DNA of 9,514 nt. It comes from an uncultured Intestinimonas sp. (lineage in GTDB: Bacteria > Bacillota_A > Clostridia > Oscillospirales > Oscillospiraceae). Both the position numbers and the translations under genes were made by a program. The notes under the pieces were generated by a model, which did not search any database, had not been told where the DNA came from, and worked only from the letters and a program-made list of their open reading frames with translations. The stretch spans positions 1 to 9,514 of the forward strand of contig CAUBHZ010000043.1 in assembly GCA_958435885.1 (NCBI GenBank), written 5' to 3'. Shown here piece by piece: positions 1 through 5,972 of the stretch (position 1 is its first letter; the number at the start of each line of letters is the position of its first letter).

Positions 1-427
1 AGATGTCCATGGTGGTCTCGGCGCCCCGGTGGACGCCGCCGATGCCGCCGGTGGCGAAGATGCGGATGCCCGCCATGTAGGCGATCATCATGGTGGTGGT
101 GACGGTGGTGGCGCCGTCAGCACCCTTGGACACCAGCACCGCCAGGTCGCGGCGGCTGGCCTTGGTGACCTCGTGGCCCTTCTTGCCCAGGTACTCGATC
201 TCCTCGGGGGTGAGGCCGGCCTTCAGGCGGCCGCCCAGGATGGCGATGGTGGCGGGCACGGCGCCGTTTTCCCGGATGATGGACTCCACCTTCAGAGCGG
301 TCTCCACGTTCTGGGGATAGGGCATGCCGTGGGAGATGATGGTGGACTCCAGAGCCACCACGGGCTTGCCGGCGGCGATGGCCTCGGCCACCTCAGGGGA
401 GACGTCCAGATACTTGTTGAGAGACAT
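1..427 (-). CDS. psuG: Pseudouridine-5'-phosphate glycosidase, partial (C-terminus off left edge)
   Basis: PsuG cleaves the C-C glycosidic bond of pseudouridine 5'-phosphate, giving uracil and ribose 5-phosphate in the cytoplasm. The 142 visible residues hold the family hallmarks: VALESTIISHGMPYPQN at about 24-40, the VTKASRRDL segment at 88-95, and ATGGIGGVHRGAETTMDI at 125-142. Compared from memory with E. coli PsuG (E31, K93, D149, K166), Glu27 and Lys89 fit the first two catalytic positions with a constant offset of 4. The Asp and the imine-forming Lys would lie just beyond the edge, so their presence cannot be checked. The ATG at 427-425 is chosen because a GGAGG ribosome binding site lies 8 nt upstream (437-441 on the opposite strand). 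It follows psuK by 46 nt with no terminator between, so the two are probably cotranscribed. A full-length family member is about 300 residues, so roughly half is missing. Confidence 0.95.
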   Translation of the reverse strand, partial: MSLNKYLDVSPEVAEAIAAGKPVVALESTIISHGMPYPQNVETALKVESIIRENGAVPATIAILGGRLKAGLTPEEIEYLGKKGHEVTKASRRDLAVLVSKGADGATTVTTTMMIAYMAGIRIFATGGIGGVHRGAETTMDI

Positions 428-473
428 GATCGTTACCTCCATATGTATATATCAATGTTTGTTGTACACTTGC

Positions 474-1556
474 TCAGAGGCCCGCGCGGCGGCGCAGGGC
501 GTCCACGTTCAGGTCGGGATTGATGGTCTCTTTGCCCTCCATGGAGATGGCGGAGGCGGCCTCACCGGCCAGGGCGGCCTCCCGGAGCCCCAGGCCCTCC
601 AGCCAGCCCCAGGCCAGGGCGGCCATAAAGGCGTCGCCGCAGCCGGTGGTGTTCACCATCTCGGCGGGGAGGCAGGGCACCTTTTCCCGTCCCCCCAGGT
701 GGTCGGCGGCGTAGACTCCGTCGGCCCCCAGGCTGATGAACACCCGGTGGAGGCCGGTCTCCAGCAGGGCGTCGGCGCAGCGGGCCAGGCTCGCATCGTC
801 GGTGATGGCCACCCCGGAGAGGAGCTCGGCCTCGATGCGGTTGGGCTTGAGGGTGTGGAGCCTGCCCAGCACCGGCTTCACCTTCACCGCCTTGGCGGTG
901 GACACCGGGTCCACAAAGACCGGCGCCTTGCAGTTCTCCGCCAGCCACGCCAGGCTCTCCGCCGGGATGTTGGTGTCGGCCACCACCAGCCGGGCGTTGT
1001 TCAGCAGGGCCTCCTTGGTGGCCAGGTACCGGGGGGTCAGGTGCTCATAGATGGCCATGTCGGACACCGCCAGGGCCATATCCCCCTTCTCGTCGTTGAG
1101 GAAGAGGTAGGTGGAGGTGGTGCCGCCGGGGACCTGGAGGGAGGGCGCCAGATCGATCCCCAGCTCGATGCAGGAGGTGGTGATTTTTTGGGCGTTCATG
1201 TCGTCCCCCAGGGCGGTGAGGAGCCGCACGTCCAGCCCCAGCAGGGCCATGTTGTGGGCGATGTTCCGACCCACGCCCCCCAGGCTCATGGTCACCCTGC
1301 CCGGGTTGGAGTCCTGCCCCACCAGAGGGGCGAAGGGGGTGCCGCCGATGTCCATGTTCACGCCCCCCACCACCACGGCATAGGCCTGGTCCCGGACGAT
1401 GTACCCCTTGCCGCCGATGTAGCCCTTCTTCATCAGGTTGGAGATGTGGACCGCCACCGACGACCGGGTGATCCCCGCCCTGTCCGCCAGCTCCTGCTGG
1501 GAGATCATGGGGTTTTCCCGGATCCACTGCAGGATCTGCGCTTCCCGCTGGGTCAT
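474..1556 (-). CDS. psuK: Pseudouridine kinase (PfkB family) with N-terminal helix-turn-helix
   Basis: This 360-residue protein is predicted to phosphorylate pseudouridine at the 5' position with ATP, feeding PsuG encoded just downstream. Residues 1-55 form a winged-helix-type DNA-binding domain: REAQILQWIRENP, then SQQELADRAGITRSSVAVHISNLMKKGYI with the recognition helix around 29-41. The PfkB kinase fold begins near 59 (AVVVGGVNMDI). It shows the substrate-side diglycine in SLGGVGRNIAHN (92-102), a KPNRIEAE motif (237-244), SLGADGV (275-281) and the anion-hole/catalytic signature TTGCGDAF (303-310), where Asp308 should be the base. The standard family signature is GAGD; here it is GCGD, a common variant. 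The ATG is preceded by AGGAGGG with 6 nt spacing. Substrate assignment rests on psuG next door; the kinase alone could be read as a general ribokinase-family sugar/nucleoside kinase. The DNA-binding head suggests self-regulation, which is inference. Confidence 0.92.
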   Translation of the reverse strand: MTQREAQILQWIRENPMISQQELADRAGITRSSVAVHISNLMKKGYIGGKGYIVRDQAYAVVVGGVNMDIGGTPFAPLVGQDSNPGRVTMSLGGVGRNIAHNMALLGLDVRLLTALGDDMNAQKITTSCIELGIDLAPSLQVPGGTTSTYLFLNDEKGDMALAVSDMAIYEHLTPRYLATKEALLNNARLVVADTNIPAESLAWLAENCKAPVFVDPVSTAKAVKVKPVLGRLHTLKPNRIEAELLSGVAITDDASLARCADALLETGLHRVFISLGADGVYAADHLGGREKVPCLPAEMVNTTGCGDAFMAALAWGWLEGLGLREAALAGEAASAISMEGKETINPDLNVDALRRRAGL

Positions 1557-1589
1557 GGCCTTCCCTCCTAAACTTTTCTTTAGTTTTTC

Positions 1590-1605
1590 ATCATATGCTT
1601 ATGAT
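1590..1605. promoter_or_regulatory. Inverted repeat over the psuK -10 box, candidate operator
   Basis: ATCATA-TGCT-TATGAT is a perfect 6-bp inverted repeat with a 4-nt spacer. It covers about -11 to +5 of the predicted psuK promoter, where a bound protein would block RNA polymerase. The obvious candidate ligand is the helix-turn-helix domain of PsuK itself, but that is inference. The plus-strand half TATGAT also resembles a -10 box, so the site could affect the divergent lipoprotein gene at 1692 as well; I could not find a good plus-strand -35 for it. Confidence 0.45.
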
Positions 1606-1629
1606 ACTTCTTTTCATGGAAAAGTCAAG
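1601..1629 (-). promoter_or_regulatory. Predicted sigma-A promoter of psuK-psuG
   Basis: Read on the minus strand, a -35 box TTGACT (1629-1624) is followed by exactly 17 nt and a -10 box TATCAT (1606-1601). The predicted start of transcription is near 1594, giving a leader of about 38 nt before the psuK ATG with its AGGAGGG site. No start-site data exist; the call rests on the match and the spacing. Confidence 0.72.
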
Positions 1630-1631
1630 GG

Positions 1632-1658
1632 GGAGGGAACGATTTTTTCCGCCTCCCG
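1632..1658 (+). other. Small hairpin in the leader of the lipoprotein gene
   Basis: GGGAGG (1632-1637) and CCTCCC (1653-1658) are complementary across a 15-nt loop that contains a T-run, in the 135-bp divergent region between psuK and the lipoprotein gene. The stem is only 6 bp and no U-tract follows it, so it does not look like a terminator. It could sit in the 5' leader of the lipoprotein mRNA. Significance is uncertain. Confidence 0.2.
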
Positions 1659-1691
1659 TCTAAAAAACAGAACAAAAAGGAGGGGATCTCT

Positions 1692-2573
1692 ATGAACGTC
1701 AGACTGTTTGCCCTGCTGCTCCCCTGGGTGCTGCTGCTCTCCGGCTGCGGCCAGGTCCCCGGGGAGACCGTCCCTCCCGCCGGAACGGCTGCCGTCTCCC
1801 CGTCCGTGGCGCCGTCCGCCCCAGCGCCCAACGAGGAGCCCAGCTACCTCACCGCCACCATCGTAGACGGGGCGGAGACGGGGGAACTGCTGCTGGCGGG
1901 GGAGGAGGCCTATGACGTCTACACCATCGGCGTGCAGGACCTGCCCGTGTGGCTGGACGGGGTGGAGACGGATTACACCGCTCTCCGGGACGGTATGACG
2001 GTGGAGCTGGCCTTCAACGGTCTCATCGCCGAGAGCTTCCCCGCCCAGCCGGGGGTGAGCTACAGCCTCACCGTGGTGGAGGAGGGGGACGGGCAGTGCG
2101 CCCTGTGGCTCCAGGTGCTGGAGGACCTGTGGGCCGTGGACGACGGTCTCAACGGGGGCATCACCCAGGTGGGGGTGGACCTATCGGAGGTCCCCGGCCT
2201 CACCGAGGGGGAGCGGTCGGCCATCGCCTGGGCCTTCGCCACCTCCCATAACGTCAGCCCTGTCACCGGCACCCTGGAGGAGCTGTGGAAGGAGGGATAC
2301 TTCACCCCCACCGCCGAGCCCGCGGAGGGTTATGAGGACTCCCTGGCCCTCTACTGGTGGGAGGACGGAGTCCACTTCTCCATCGACGTGGACGAGGACG
2401 CGGTGTGGAACCTGCCCTCCCTGGGGCCGGGGGAGGAGCCGCCGGAGCTGGTGGCCTTTGACGCCCAGAAGTGGCGCTCCGGCCTGGGCGCCTATTTCTT
2501 CGGCGACTGCGTGGGTCGGCGCGGCGAGGACGGCGCCTGGACCTACACCGTGGGAGCGGAGATGATCTCCTGA
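1692..2573 (+). CDS. Secreted lipoprotein of unknown function
   Basis: The 293-residue product begins with a lipoprotein signal peptide: MNVR, a hydrophobic core LFALLLPWVLL, and the lipobox LSGC with Cys19 as the predicted acylated residue. A Pro/Ala/Ser/Glu-rich linker (about 20-50) would hold the body off the membrane. Residues about 52-130 look like a small beta domain (LTATIVDGAETGELLLAGEE, then ALRDGMTVELAFNG and a FPAQPG turn). This resembles OB-fold-like lipoprotein domains common in gut Clostridia, but I cannot name a family with certainty. The remaining, acidic C-terminal half (about 135-293) is rich in Trp and Asp/Glu and I do not recognise it. The start is set by AAGGAGGGG about 8 nt upstream of the ATG. 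The gene is divergent from psuK and lies 80-90 bp before the SLH gene, which has its own promoter. No terminator is evident after its stop, so read-through is possible. Confidence 0.85.
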   Translation: MNVRLFALLLPWVLLLSGCGQVPGETVPPAGTAAVSPSVAPSAPAPNEEPSYLTATIVDGAETGELLLAGEEAYDVYTIGVQDLPVWLDGVETDYTALRDGMTVELAFNGLIAESFPAQPGVSYSLTVVEEGDGQCALWLQVLEDLWAVDDGLNGGITQVGVDLSEVPGLTEGERSAIAWAFATSHNVSPVTGTLEELWKEGYFTPTAEPAEGYEDSLALYWWEDGVHFSIDVDEDAVWNLPSLGPGEEPPELVAFDAQKWRSGLGAYFFGDCVGRRGEDGAWTYTVGAEMIS

Positions 2574-2594
2574 ACAGGCCGGGCCGTGGTTTGC

Positions 2595-2623
2595 TTGACA
2601 AGGCTCCCTCAAAAAAATATACT
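2595..2623 (+). promoter_or_regulatory. Strong predicted sigma-A promoter of the SLH protein gene
   Basis: A consensus -35 TTGACA (2595-2600) is followed by exactly 17 nt and the -10 box TATACT (2618-2623). The predicted transcription start is near 2630, about 33 nt before the preferred GTG start codon. This is the best-matching promoter in the window, in an AT-rich island within GC-rich DNA, and suggests high basal expression. Confidence 0.8.
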
Positions 2624-2632
2624 ATTTGTATA
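2618..2632. promoter_or_regulatory. Inverted repeat over the -10 box of the SLH promoter
   Basis: TATAC-TATTT-GTATA is a perfect 5-bp inverted repeat spanning about -12 to +3. The hexamer TATACT also occurs twice (2618-2623 and 2629-2634), 11 bp apart, about one helical turn. It may be an operator or simply AT-rich promoter composition; the short arms make chance occurrence possible. Confidence 0.3.
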
Positions 2633-2662
2633 CTGACAAGTGTAAAAAGGGGGATGGACTCT

Positions 2663-3745
2663 GTGAAAAGAACCACGGCCTTTTTCCTGGCGCTGCTTCT
2701 CCTTGCCACCACAGCCCTGGCAGCAGAGGAGGCGTTCCCGTACCACACCTCCGACTGGGCCAGGGAAGAGGTGTCGCGGGCGGCGGAGCTGGGCCTCATT
2801 TACGACCCCTATGACTACCTCTGGGACCTGGAAGGCTCCATCACCCGGGAAGGCTTCGCCTCCAACGCCGCCGCCCTGGTGGCCAAGGGCTTCGGCATCG
2901 ATCTGGAGGGCTATGTCTTTGTCATGAACTACCGGGGGCAGGCGGAGGACGAGAATTTCACCTACTCCGCCGTGGATGCCGCCGTGGATCTGGGCATCCT
3001 TCAGGGAACGGGCGAGGGCGAGCTGGACCTGAACCGCGCGATCACCCGGCAGGAGGCCGCCGCCATGCTGGCCCGGACCTATCGGGCCTACCAGAGTGTG
3101 GAGCCCGATACGCTGGAGCCGGTCTCCTTCACAGACCGGGCGGACATCGCCGACTGGGCCCTGGAGGACGTGGCTCTGATGAGCCAGTTCGGGATCATGA
3201 ACGGCGTAGGGGATGGGCGGTTCGACCCTCTGGGGGCGTACACACAGGAACAGTGCATCCTCTCTCTGCTGCGGCTGTACGAAACGGTCCCCTTTGACGG
3301 CGCAGGATGGGAAAATCCCTTCTCCATCCTGGAGCCGCAGCCGGGCTTCCTCTGCACCTTCCCCAATTCAGGGTATTATGTTTTCGCCTTGGAGAGCGAG
3401 GACTACTACGTATTCTCCAGGATCTATCCCTCCCAGGGCTGGAGCAACACGACCTATGATATCTATGTGATCGAACGGGACCTCTCCGTCCGGAGATATG
3501 AGACTCCGATCCTAAAGTTCATCGGTTTCCGCGGCGCAGAGCACGGCAAGCCCGAAAATCCCGTTCTCTCCCAGGATGGCACCAGTCTGACCTATACCGT
3601 CACCCTGACGGAGGATGCCTATCGCTATGATTTCTATGGCCAGACATACTCGGACCTTCTGTTTGAGAAGGGCATCTACACCGTCACCATGGATCTGGCC
3701 ACCGGGGAGCAGACCTGGACCCGGGCGGAGCTGGGGACCGGCTGA
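2663..3745 (+). CDS. Secreted protein with three S-layer-homology repeats
   Basis: The protein is exported (signal peptide MKRTTAFFLALLLLATTALA, cleavage near residue 20) and probably held non-covalently on the cell wall through SLH repeats. Three degenerate repeats are visible: about 25-78 (DWAREEVSRAAELGLI then SITREGFASNAAALVA), 98-143 (FTYSAVDAAVDLGILQGTGEG then AITRQEAAAMLARTY) and 155-207 (SFTDRADIADWALEDVALMSQFGIMNGVGDGRF). The last two keep the classic G-I-x-x-G-x-G-D/E-G-x-F/L core. The C-terminal part (about 215-360) is rich in Tyr, Thr and Ser and looks beta-structured; I do not recognise it. The start is taken as GTG 2663 because the purine run AAAAAGGGGG ends 9 nt before it; an in-frame ATG at 2654 would leave almost no spacing to that site and adds MDS to the signal peptide. 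It has its own promoter upstream and a terminator 45 nt after the stop, so it is probably monocistronic. Confidence 0.88.
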   Translation: MKRTTAFFLALLLLATTALAAEEAFPYHTSDWAREEVSRAAELGLIYDPYDYLWDLEGSITREGFASNAAALVAKGFGIDLEGYVFVMNYRGQAEDENFTYSAVDAAVDLGILQGTGEGELDLNRAITRQEAAAMLARTYRAYQSVEPDTLEPVSFTDRADIADWALEDVALMSQFGIMNGVGDGRFDPLGAYTQEQCILSLLRLYETVPFDGAGWENPFSILEPQPGFLCTFPNSGYYVFALESEDYYVFSRIYPSQGWSNTTYDIYVIERDLSVRRYETPILKFIGFRGAEHGKPENPVLSQDGTSLTYTVTLTEDAYRYDFYGQTYSDLLFEKGIYTVTMDLATGEQTWTRAELGTG

Positions 3746-3789
3746 ACAGCCCCTGCAGCGTCAGGCATCTTTTCATATAACCCGCTCAG

Positions 3790-3835
3790 AAGAGTGGCGT
3801 GGAAGCATAAAAGCGTTTCCACGCCACTCTTTCCT
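3790..3835 (+). terminator. Rho-independent terminator after the SLH gene
   Basis: A perfect 15-bp stem (3790-3804 with 3817-3831, left arm AAGAGTGGCGTGGAA) closes a 12-nt loop and is followed by a pyrimidine run TTCCTTTC. The U-tract is broken by two C residues, but the stem is long and GC-rich. The minus-strand side lacks a U-run, so it should act mainly in the plus direction. It isolates the SLH gene from the regulator gene that follows. Confidence 0.82.
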
Positions 3836-3899
3836 TTCACTGTGAAATCCATCCGAGCGGACGAGGCCCGTCTTGACGTTCTCTCTGTCTTGGGTGCGT

Positions 3900-3911
3900 T
3901 ATCGTACGATA
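3900..3911. promoter_or_regulatory. 12-bp perfect palindrome abutting the Crp/Fnr-type gene promoter
   Basis: TATCGTACGATA is a perfect dyad directly upstream of the -35 box at 3912. With the transcription start predicted at 3947, its centre lies at -41.5, the position where Crp/Fnr-family activators of class II promoters bind. The downstream gene encodes such a protein, so positive autoregulation is a natural guess. The half-site TATCG matches neither the Crp (TGTGA) nor the Fnr (TTGAT) consensus closely. Confidence 0.5.
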
Positions 3912-3940
3912 TTGCGCCGGGTATGCCCCTGGGATATACT
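3912..3940 (+). promoter_or_regulatory. Predicted promoter of the regulator / surface-protein operon
   Basis: A weak -35 box TTGCGC (3912-3917) is followed by exactly 17 nt and a good -10 box TATACT (3935-3940). The predicted transcription start is near 3947, leaving a 24-nt leader with a GGGAGG ribosome binding site. A poor -35 next to a dyad at -41.5 is the usual arrangement of an activator-dependent promoter. Confidence 0.62.
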
Positions 3941-3970
3941 GGTTTTATATTGTGCGCGGGAGGCAAATTC

Positions 3971-4537
3971 ATGGACCCCAATACCTTTTTTACCAAGATT
4001 CTGCCCATCCAAGACGAGGCCCTTCGGGCTCAGGTGGCGTCCCTGTCCCAGGTTCGGGAACTGGACAAGGGGGCGTTCCTGGTCCGGGAGGGGGAGACGA
4101 TGACCCAGCTCTCCTTTCTCCTCTCCGGTATCCTGCGGGGCTTTTTTCTGGATTACAACGGGCGGGATATCACCGACTGCTTCGGGGTGCGGTGCGGAAC
4201 TCCGGCAATCCCCACCTTCCGGCTGGATGCCCCCTCCACCATCTCCATCCAGGCTCTGACAGACACGCAGGTCCTGAGTATCCCCATGGCGGAGGCCCTG
4301 GACCTGCTGGAGCATGACGTGCGTCTGGTCTACATCTACAACCACCTGCTGCAGGTCTCCATGGAGGAGCACTGGCAGCTCAAGACCGTCCTCCACAAGC
4401 GCTCCGCCATGGAGCGCTACCAGTGGTTCCTGGAGACCTACCCCGGCCTCATCGACCAAGTCACCCACCGCTATGTGGCCTCTTTTCTGGAGATGTCTCC
4501 CGTCACCCTCAGCCGTCTGCGCTCGGCTCTGCGGTGA
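3971..4537 (+). CDS. Crp/Fnr-family transcriptional regulator
   Basis: The 188-residue protein is predicted to be a cytoplasmic DNA-binding regulator. Residues about 15-110 match the cyclic-nucleotide-binding-type beta barrel (LDKGAFLVREGETMTQLSFLLSGILRGFF is split around 31-59). A long dimerisation helix follows (about 112-155). A compact helix-turn-helix ends the protein (THRYVASFLEMSPVTLSRLRSALR region, about 165-188). It lacks the cAMP-binding cassette with its conserved Arg-Ser, and there is no N-terminal cysteine cluster as in Fnr; the only cysteines are Cys70 and Cys75. Its signal is therefore unknown. The ATG at 3971 is chosen over upstream in-frame codons because GGGAGG lies 8 nt before it and the family barrel starts right after it; upstream codons would overlap the terminator and promoter. 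The surface-protein gene begins 41 nt after its stop, suggesting one operon. Confidence 0.86.
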   Translation: MDPNTFFTKILPIQDEALRAQVASLSQVRELDKGAFLVREGETMTQLSFLLSGILRGFFLDYNGRDITDCFGVRCGTPAIPTFRLDAPSTISIQALTDTQVLSIPMAEALDLLEHDVRLVYIYNHLLQVSMEEHWQLKTVLHKRSAMERYQWFLETYPGLIDQVTHRYVASFLEMSPVTLSRLRSALR

Positions 4538-4578
4538 GCCTCCGCCTTCCACGCCGCCAAAGAAAGGAATGTTGCACC

Positions 4579-5910
4579 ATGCACCCTGGCAAAAAGCTCC
4601 TCTCCCTGCTGCTGACCCTGGCTCTGTGCGCCGGACTCACCGTTCCCGCCCTGGCCGGCGGCATCGCCCCCACCCTCCACGACGGCTCCGGCCAGGTGAC
4701 CCTGGACCAGTCCGGCTCCGGCACCGGCTGGACCTATGACGCGGACACCAACACCCTCACCCTCAACGGCTTCAACGGCGCCTATCTCTCCTACGCCGAC
4801 GAGTTCTCCGACCTGCCCCTGACCGTGGTGCTCCAGGGCCAGAACACCATCACCGGCAGCGTGGCCTCCCCCACCGGGGAGGGCGCCCTGGTGAGCTGGG
4901 GCGGCCTGGTCCTCCAGGGCGACGGCTCCCTCACCGTCAGCGGCGGCCTCAATGCCGTGGAGCTGACCGTCAGCGGCGGCACGGTCTCCGTCACCGGTGA
5001 CGCCGCCAACGGCAACGCGGTGGCCGCTCGGAATATCACCGTCAGCGGCGGTTCCCTCACCGCCGTCCCCGCCGCCGGGGACCTCTCCGCCGGCAGATTC
5101 TACTCTGGTATCCAGTGCACCGGCTCCCTCACCATGACCGGCGGCGCCATCCGGGTGGACCAGCCCACTGCCGCTGACGCCGACAACAACGATGCCATCC
5201 ACTGCAACGGCGCTCTCACCCTCACCGGCGGCTCCCTCACCGCCGCCGGCTCCGTCTTTGCCGCGAGCCTGACCCTGGGTGACGGCATGTCCGCTGTGGG
5301 CGGTTTCCACGCCGGGGACGACCTGCCCCTGACCTTTGAGGACGGCCGCTTTAAAGCCGCCACCAACGAGGGCAGTGTACTGAGCCACTATGTCTCCGTT
5401 ACCGGCTCCGGCACCGCCACCGAGACCCCTGCCCAGCCGGAGGAGACCCCCGCTCCCGCCGCCAACACCGCCTACGCCACCAGCTACTCCATCCTGGTGG
5501 ACGGCCAGGCCGTGGCCTTTGACGCCTACGCCCTCAAGGACGCGAGCGGCAACGACACCAACTACCTGAAGCTCCGGGACGTGGCATATGTCCTCAACGG
5601 CACCGCCGCACAGTTCAACGTGGGCTGGGACCAGGCCGCTCAGGCCATCGCCATCACCACCGGCGCGGCCTACACCACCCCCAATGGCTCTGAGATGTCC
5701 ACCCCCTTCACCGGCGACCAGACCTACGTCCCCAACGCCGCCGCCGTGGTGGTGGACGGCGCCGACGCCGGCCTGGAGGCCATCTCCATCTACGACGCCG
5801 CCGGCAACGGCTACACCTACTTCAAGCTCCGTGACCTGGGCGACGCCCTGGGCTTCGGCGTGGACTGGGACCAGACCGCCGGCGCCATCGTCATCGACAC
5901 CAAGGGCTGA
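4579..5910 (+). CDS. Secreted surface protein: beta-repeat domain plus paired stalk domain
   Basis: The 443-residue product has a Sec signal peptide (MHPGKKLLSLLLTLALCAGL, cleavage near VPALA at 26). Residues about 28-275 are low-complexity Ser/Thr/Gly-rich beta repeats of the type GxLTVSGGxLxV, typical of a solenoid with possible carbohydrate binding; WTYDADTNTLTLNGF (51-65) is a motif often seen opening such domains in gut Clostridia. A Pro/Glu/Thr linker (280-297, TETPAQPEETPAPA) leads to two related halves at about 303-362 and 389-442. Each has the order LVDG or VVDG, YxKLRDxxxxL, then FNVGWD or FGVDWD, as in copper-amine-oxidase-N-terminal-like stalk domains. No enzyme signature or LPXTG anchor is visible. 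AAAGGA lies 10 nt before the ATG. It probably shares a transcript with the regulator gene upstream and ends at the terminator at 5929. Function in adhesion or polysaccharide binding is inference only. Confidence 0.86.
   Translation: MHPGKKLLSLLLTLALCAGLTVPALAGGIAPTLHDGSGQVTLDQSGSGTGWTYDADTNTLTLNGFNGAYLSYADEFSDLPLTVVLQGQNTITGSVASPTGEGALVSWGGLVLQGDGSLTVSGGLNAVELTVSGGTVSVTGDAANGNAVAARNITVSGGSLTAVPAAGDLSAGRFYSGIQCTGSLTMTGGAIRVDQPTAADADNNDAIHCNGALTLTGGSLTAAGSVFAASLTLGDGMSAVGGFHAGDDLPLTFEDGRFKAATNEGSVLSHYVSVTGSGTATETPAQPEETPAPAANTAYATSYSILVDGQAVAFDAYALKDASGNDTNYLKLRDVAYVLNGTAAQFNVGWDQAAQAIAITTGAAYTTPNGSEMSTPFTGDQTYVPNAAAVVVDGADAGLEAISIYDAAGNGYTYFKLRDLGDALGFGVDWDQTAGAIVIDTKG
4933..5051 (+). repeat. 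Exact 14-nt coding repeats in the surface-protein gene
   Basis: The sequence ACCGTCAGCGGCGG occurs exactly three times (4933-4946, 4966-4979, 5038-5051), offset by 33 and 72 nt, so all lie in the same reading frame and encode TVSGG. Looser copies follow at about 5130-5145 and 5221-5235 (TMTGG, TLTGG). They mark successive rungs of the predicted beta-solenoid and give the gene potential for repeat-number change by slippage or recombination. Confidence 0.7.
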
Positions 5911-5928
5911 GCCCTCCCCTACAGCGCA

Positions 5929-5966
5929 AAAAAGTTCCCCCTGCCATCAGGCAGGGGGAACTTTTT
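5929..5966. terminator. Bidirectional terminator between converging operons
   Basis: A perfect 17-bp stem (5929-5945 with 5950-5966) closes a 4-nt ATCA loop. The core is GTTCCCCCTGCC, flanked by A-runs on the left and T-runs on the right, so both strands yield a GC-rich hairpin followed by U residues. It lies 18 nt after the surface-protein stop and 6 nt after the stop of the PLP-enzyme gene on the other strand, and should end both transcripts. Confidence 0.93.
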
Positions 5967-5972
5967 GTCTGT

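Noticed and set aside
324..1571. Long plus-strand open frame of 415 codons opposite psuK
   Set aside because: Its protein is His/Gly/Val-rich low complexity with no fold signature, and it lies antisense to a well-supported kinase gene; long antisense frames are expected in GC-rich DNA.
1632..1658. Hairpin as a terminator for psuK or the lipoprotein gene
   Set aside because: The stem is only 6 bp, the loop is large, and neither gene ends there.
2471..2653. Longer N-terminus for the SLH protein beginning at 2471
   Set aside because: It overlaps the lipoprotein gene and the promoter, and would place Arg-rich sequence before an otherwise perfect signal peptide.
4933..5051. CRISPR-like short repeats
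   Set aside because: The repeats are 14 nt, in frame, unevenly spaced, and explained by repeated TVSGG residues in the protein.
4471..5388. Minus-strand open frame of 305 codons opposite the surface-protein gene
   Set aside because: Gly/Ala/Val-rich composition mirrors the repetitive coding strand; no ribosome binding site or family motif.
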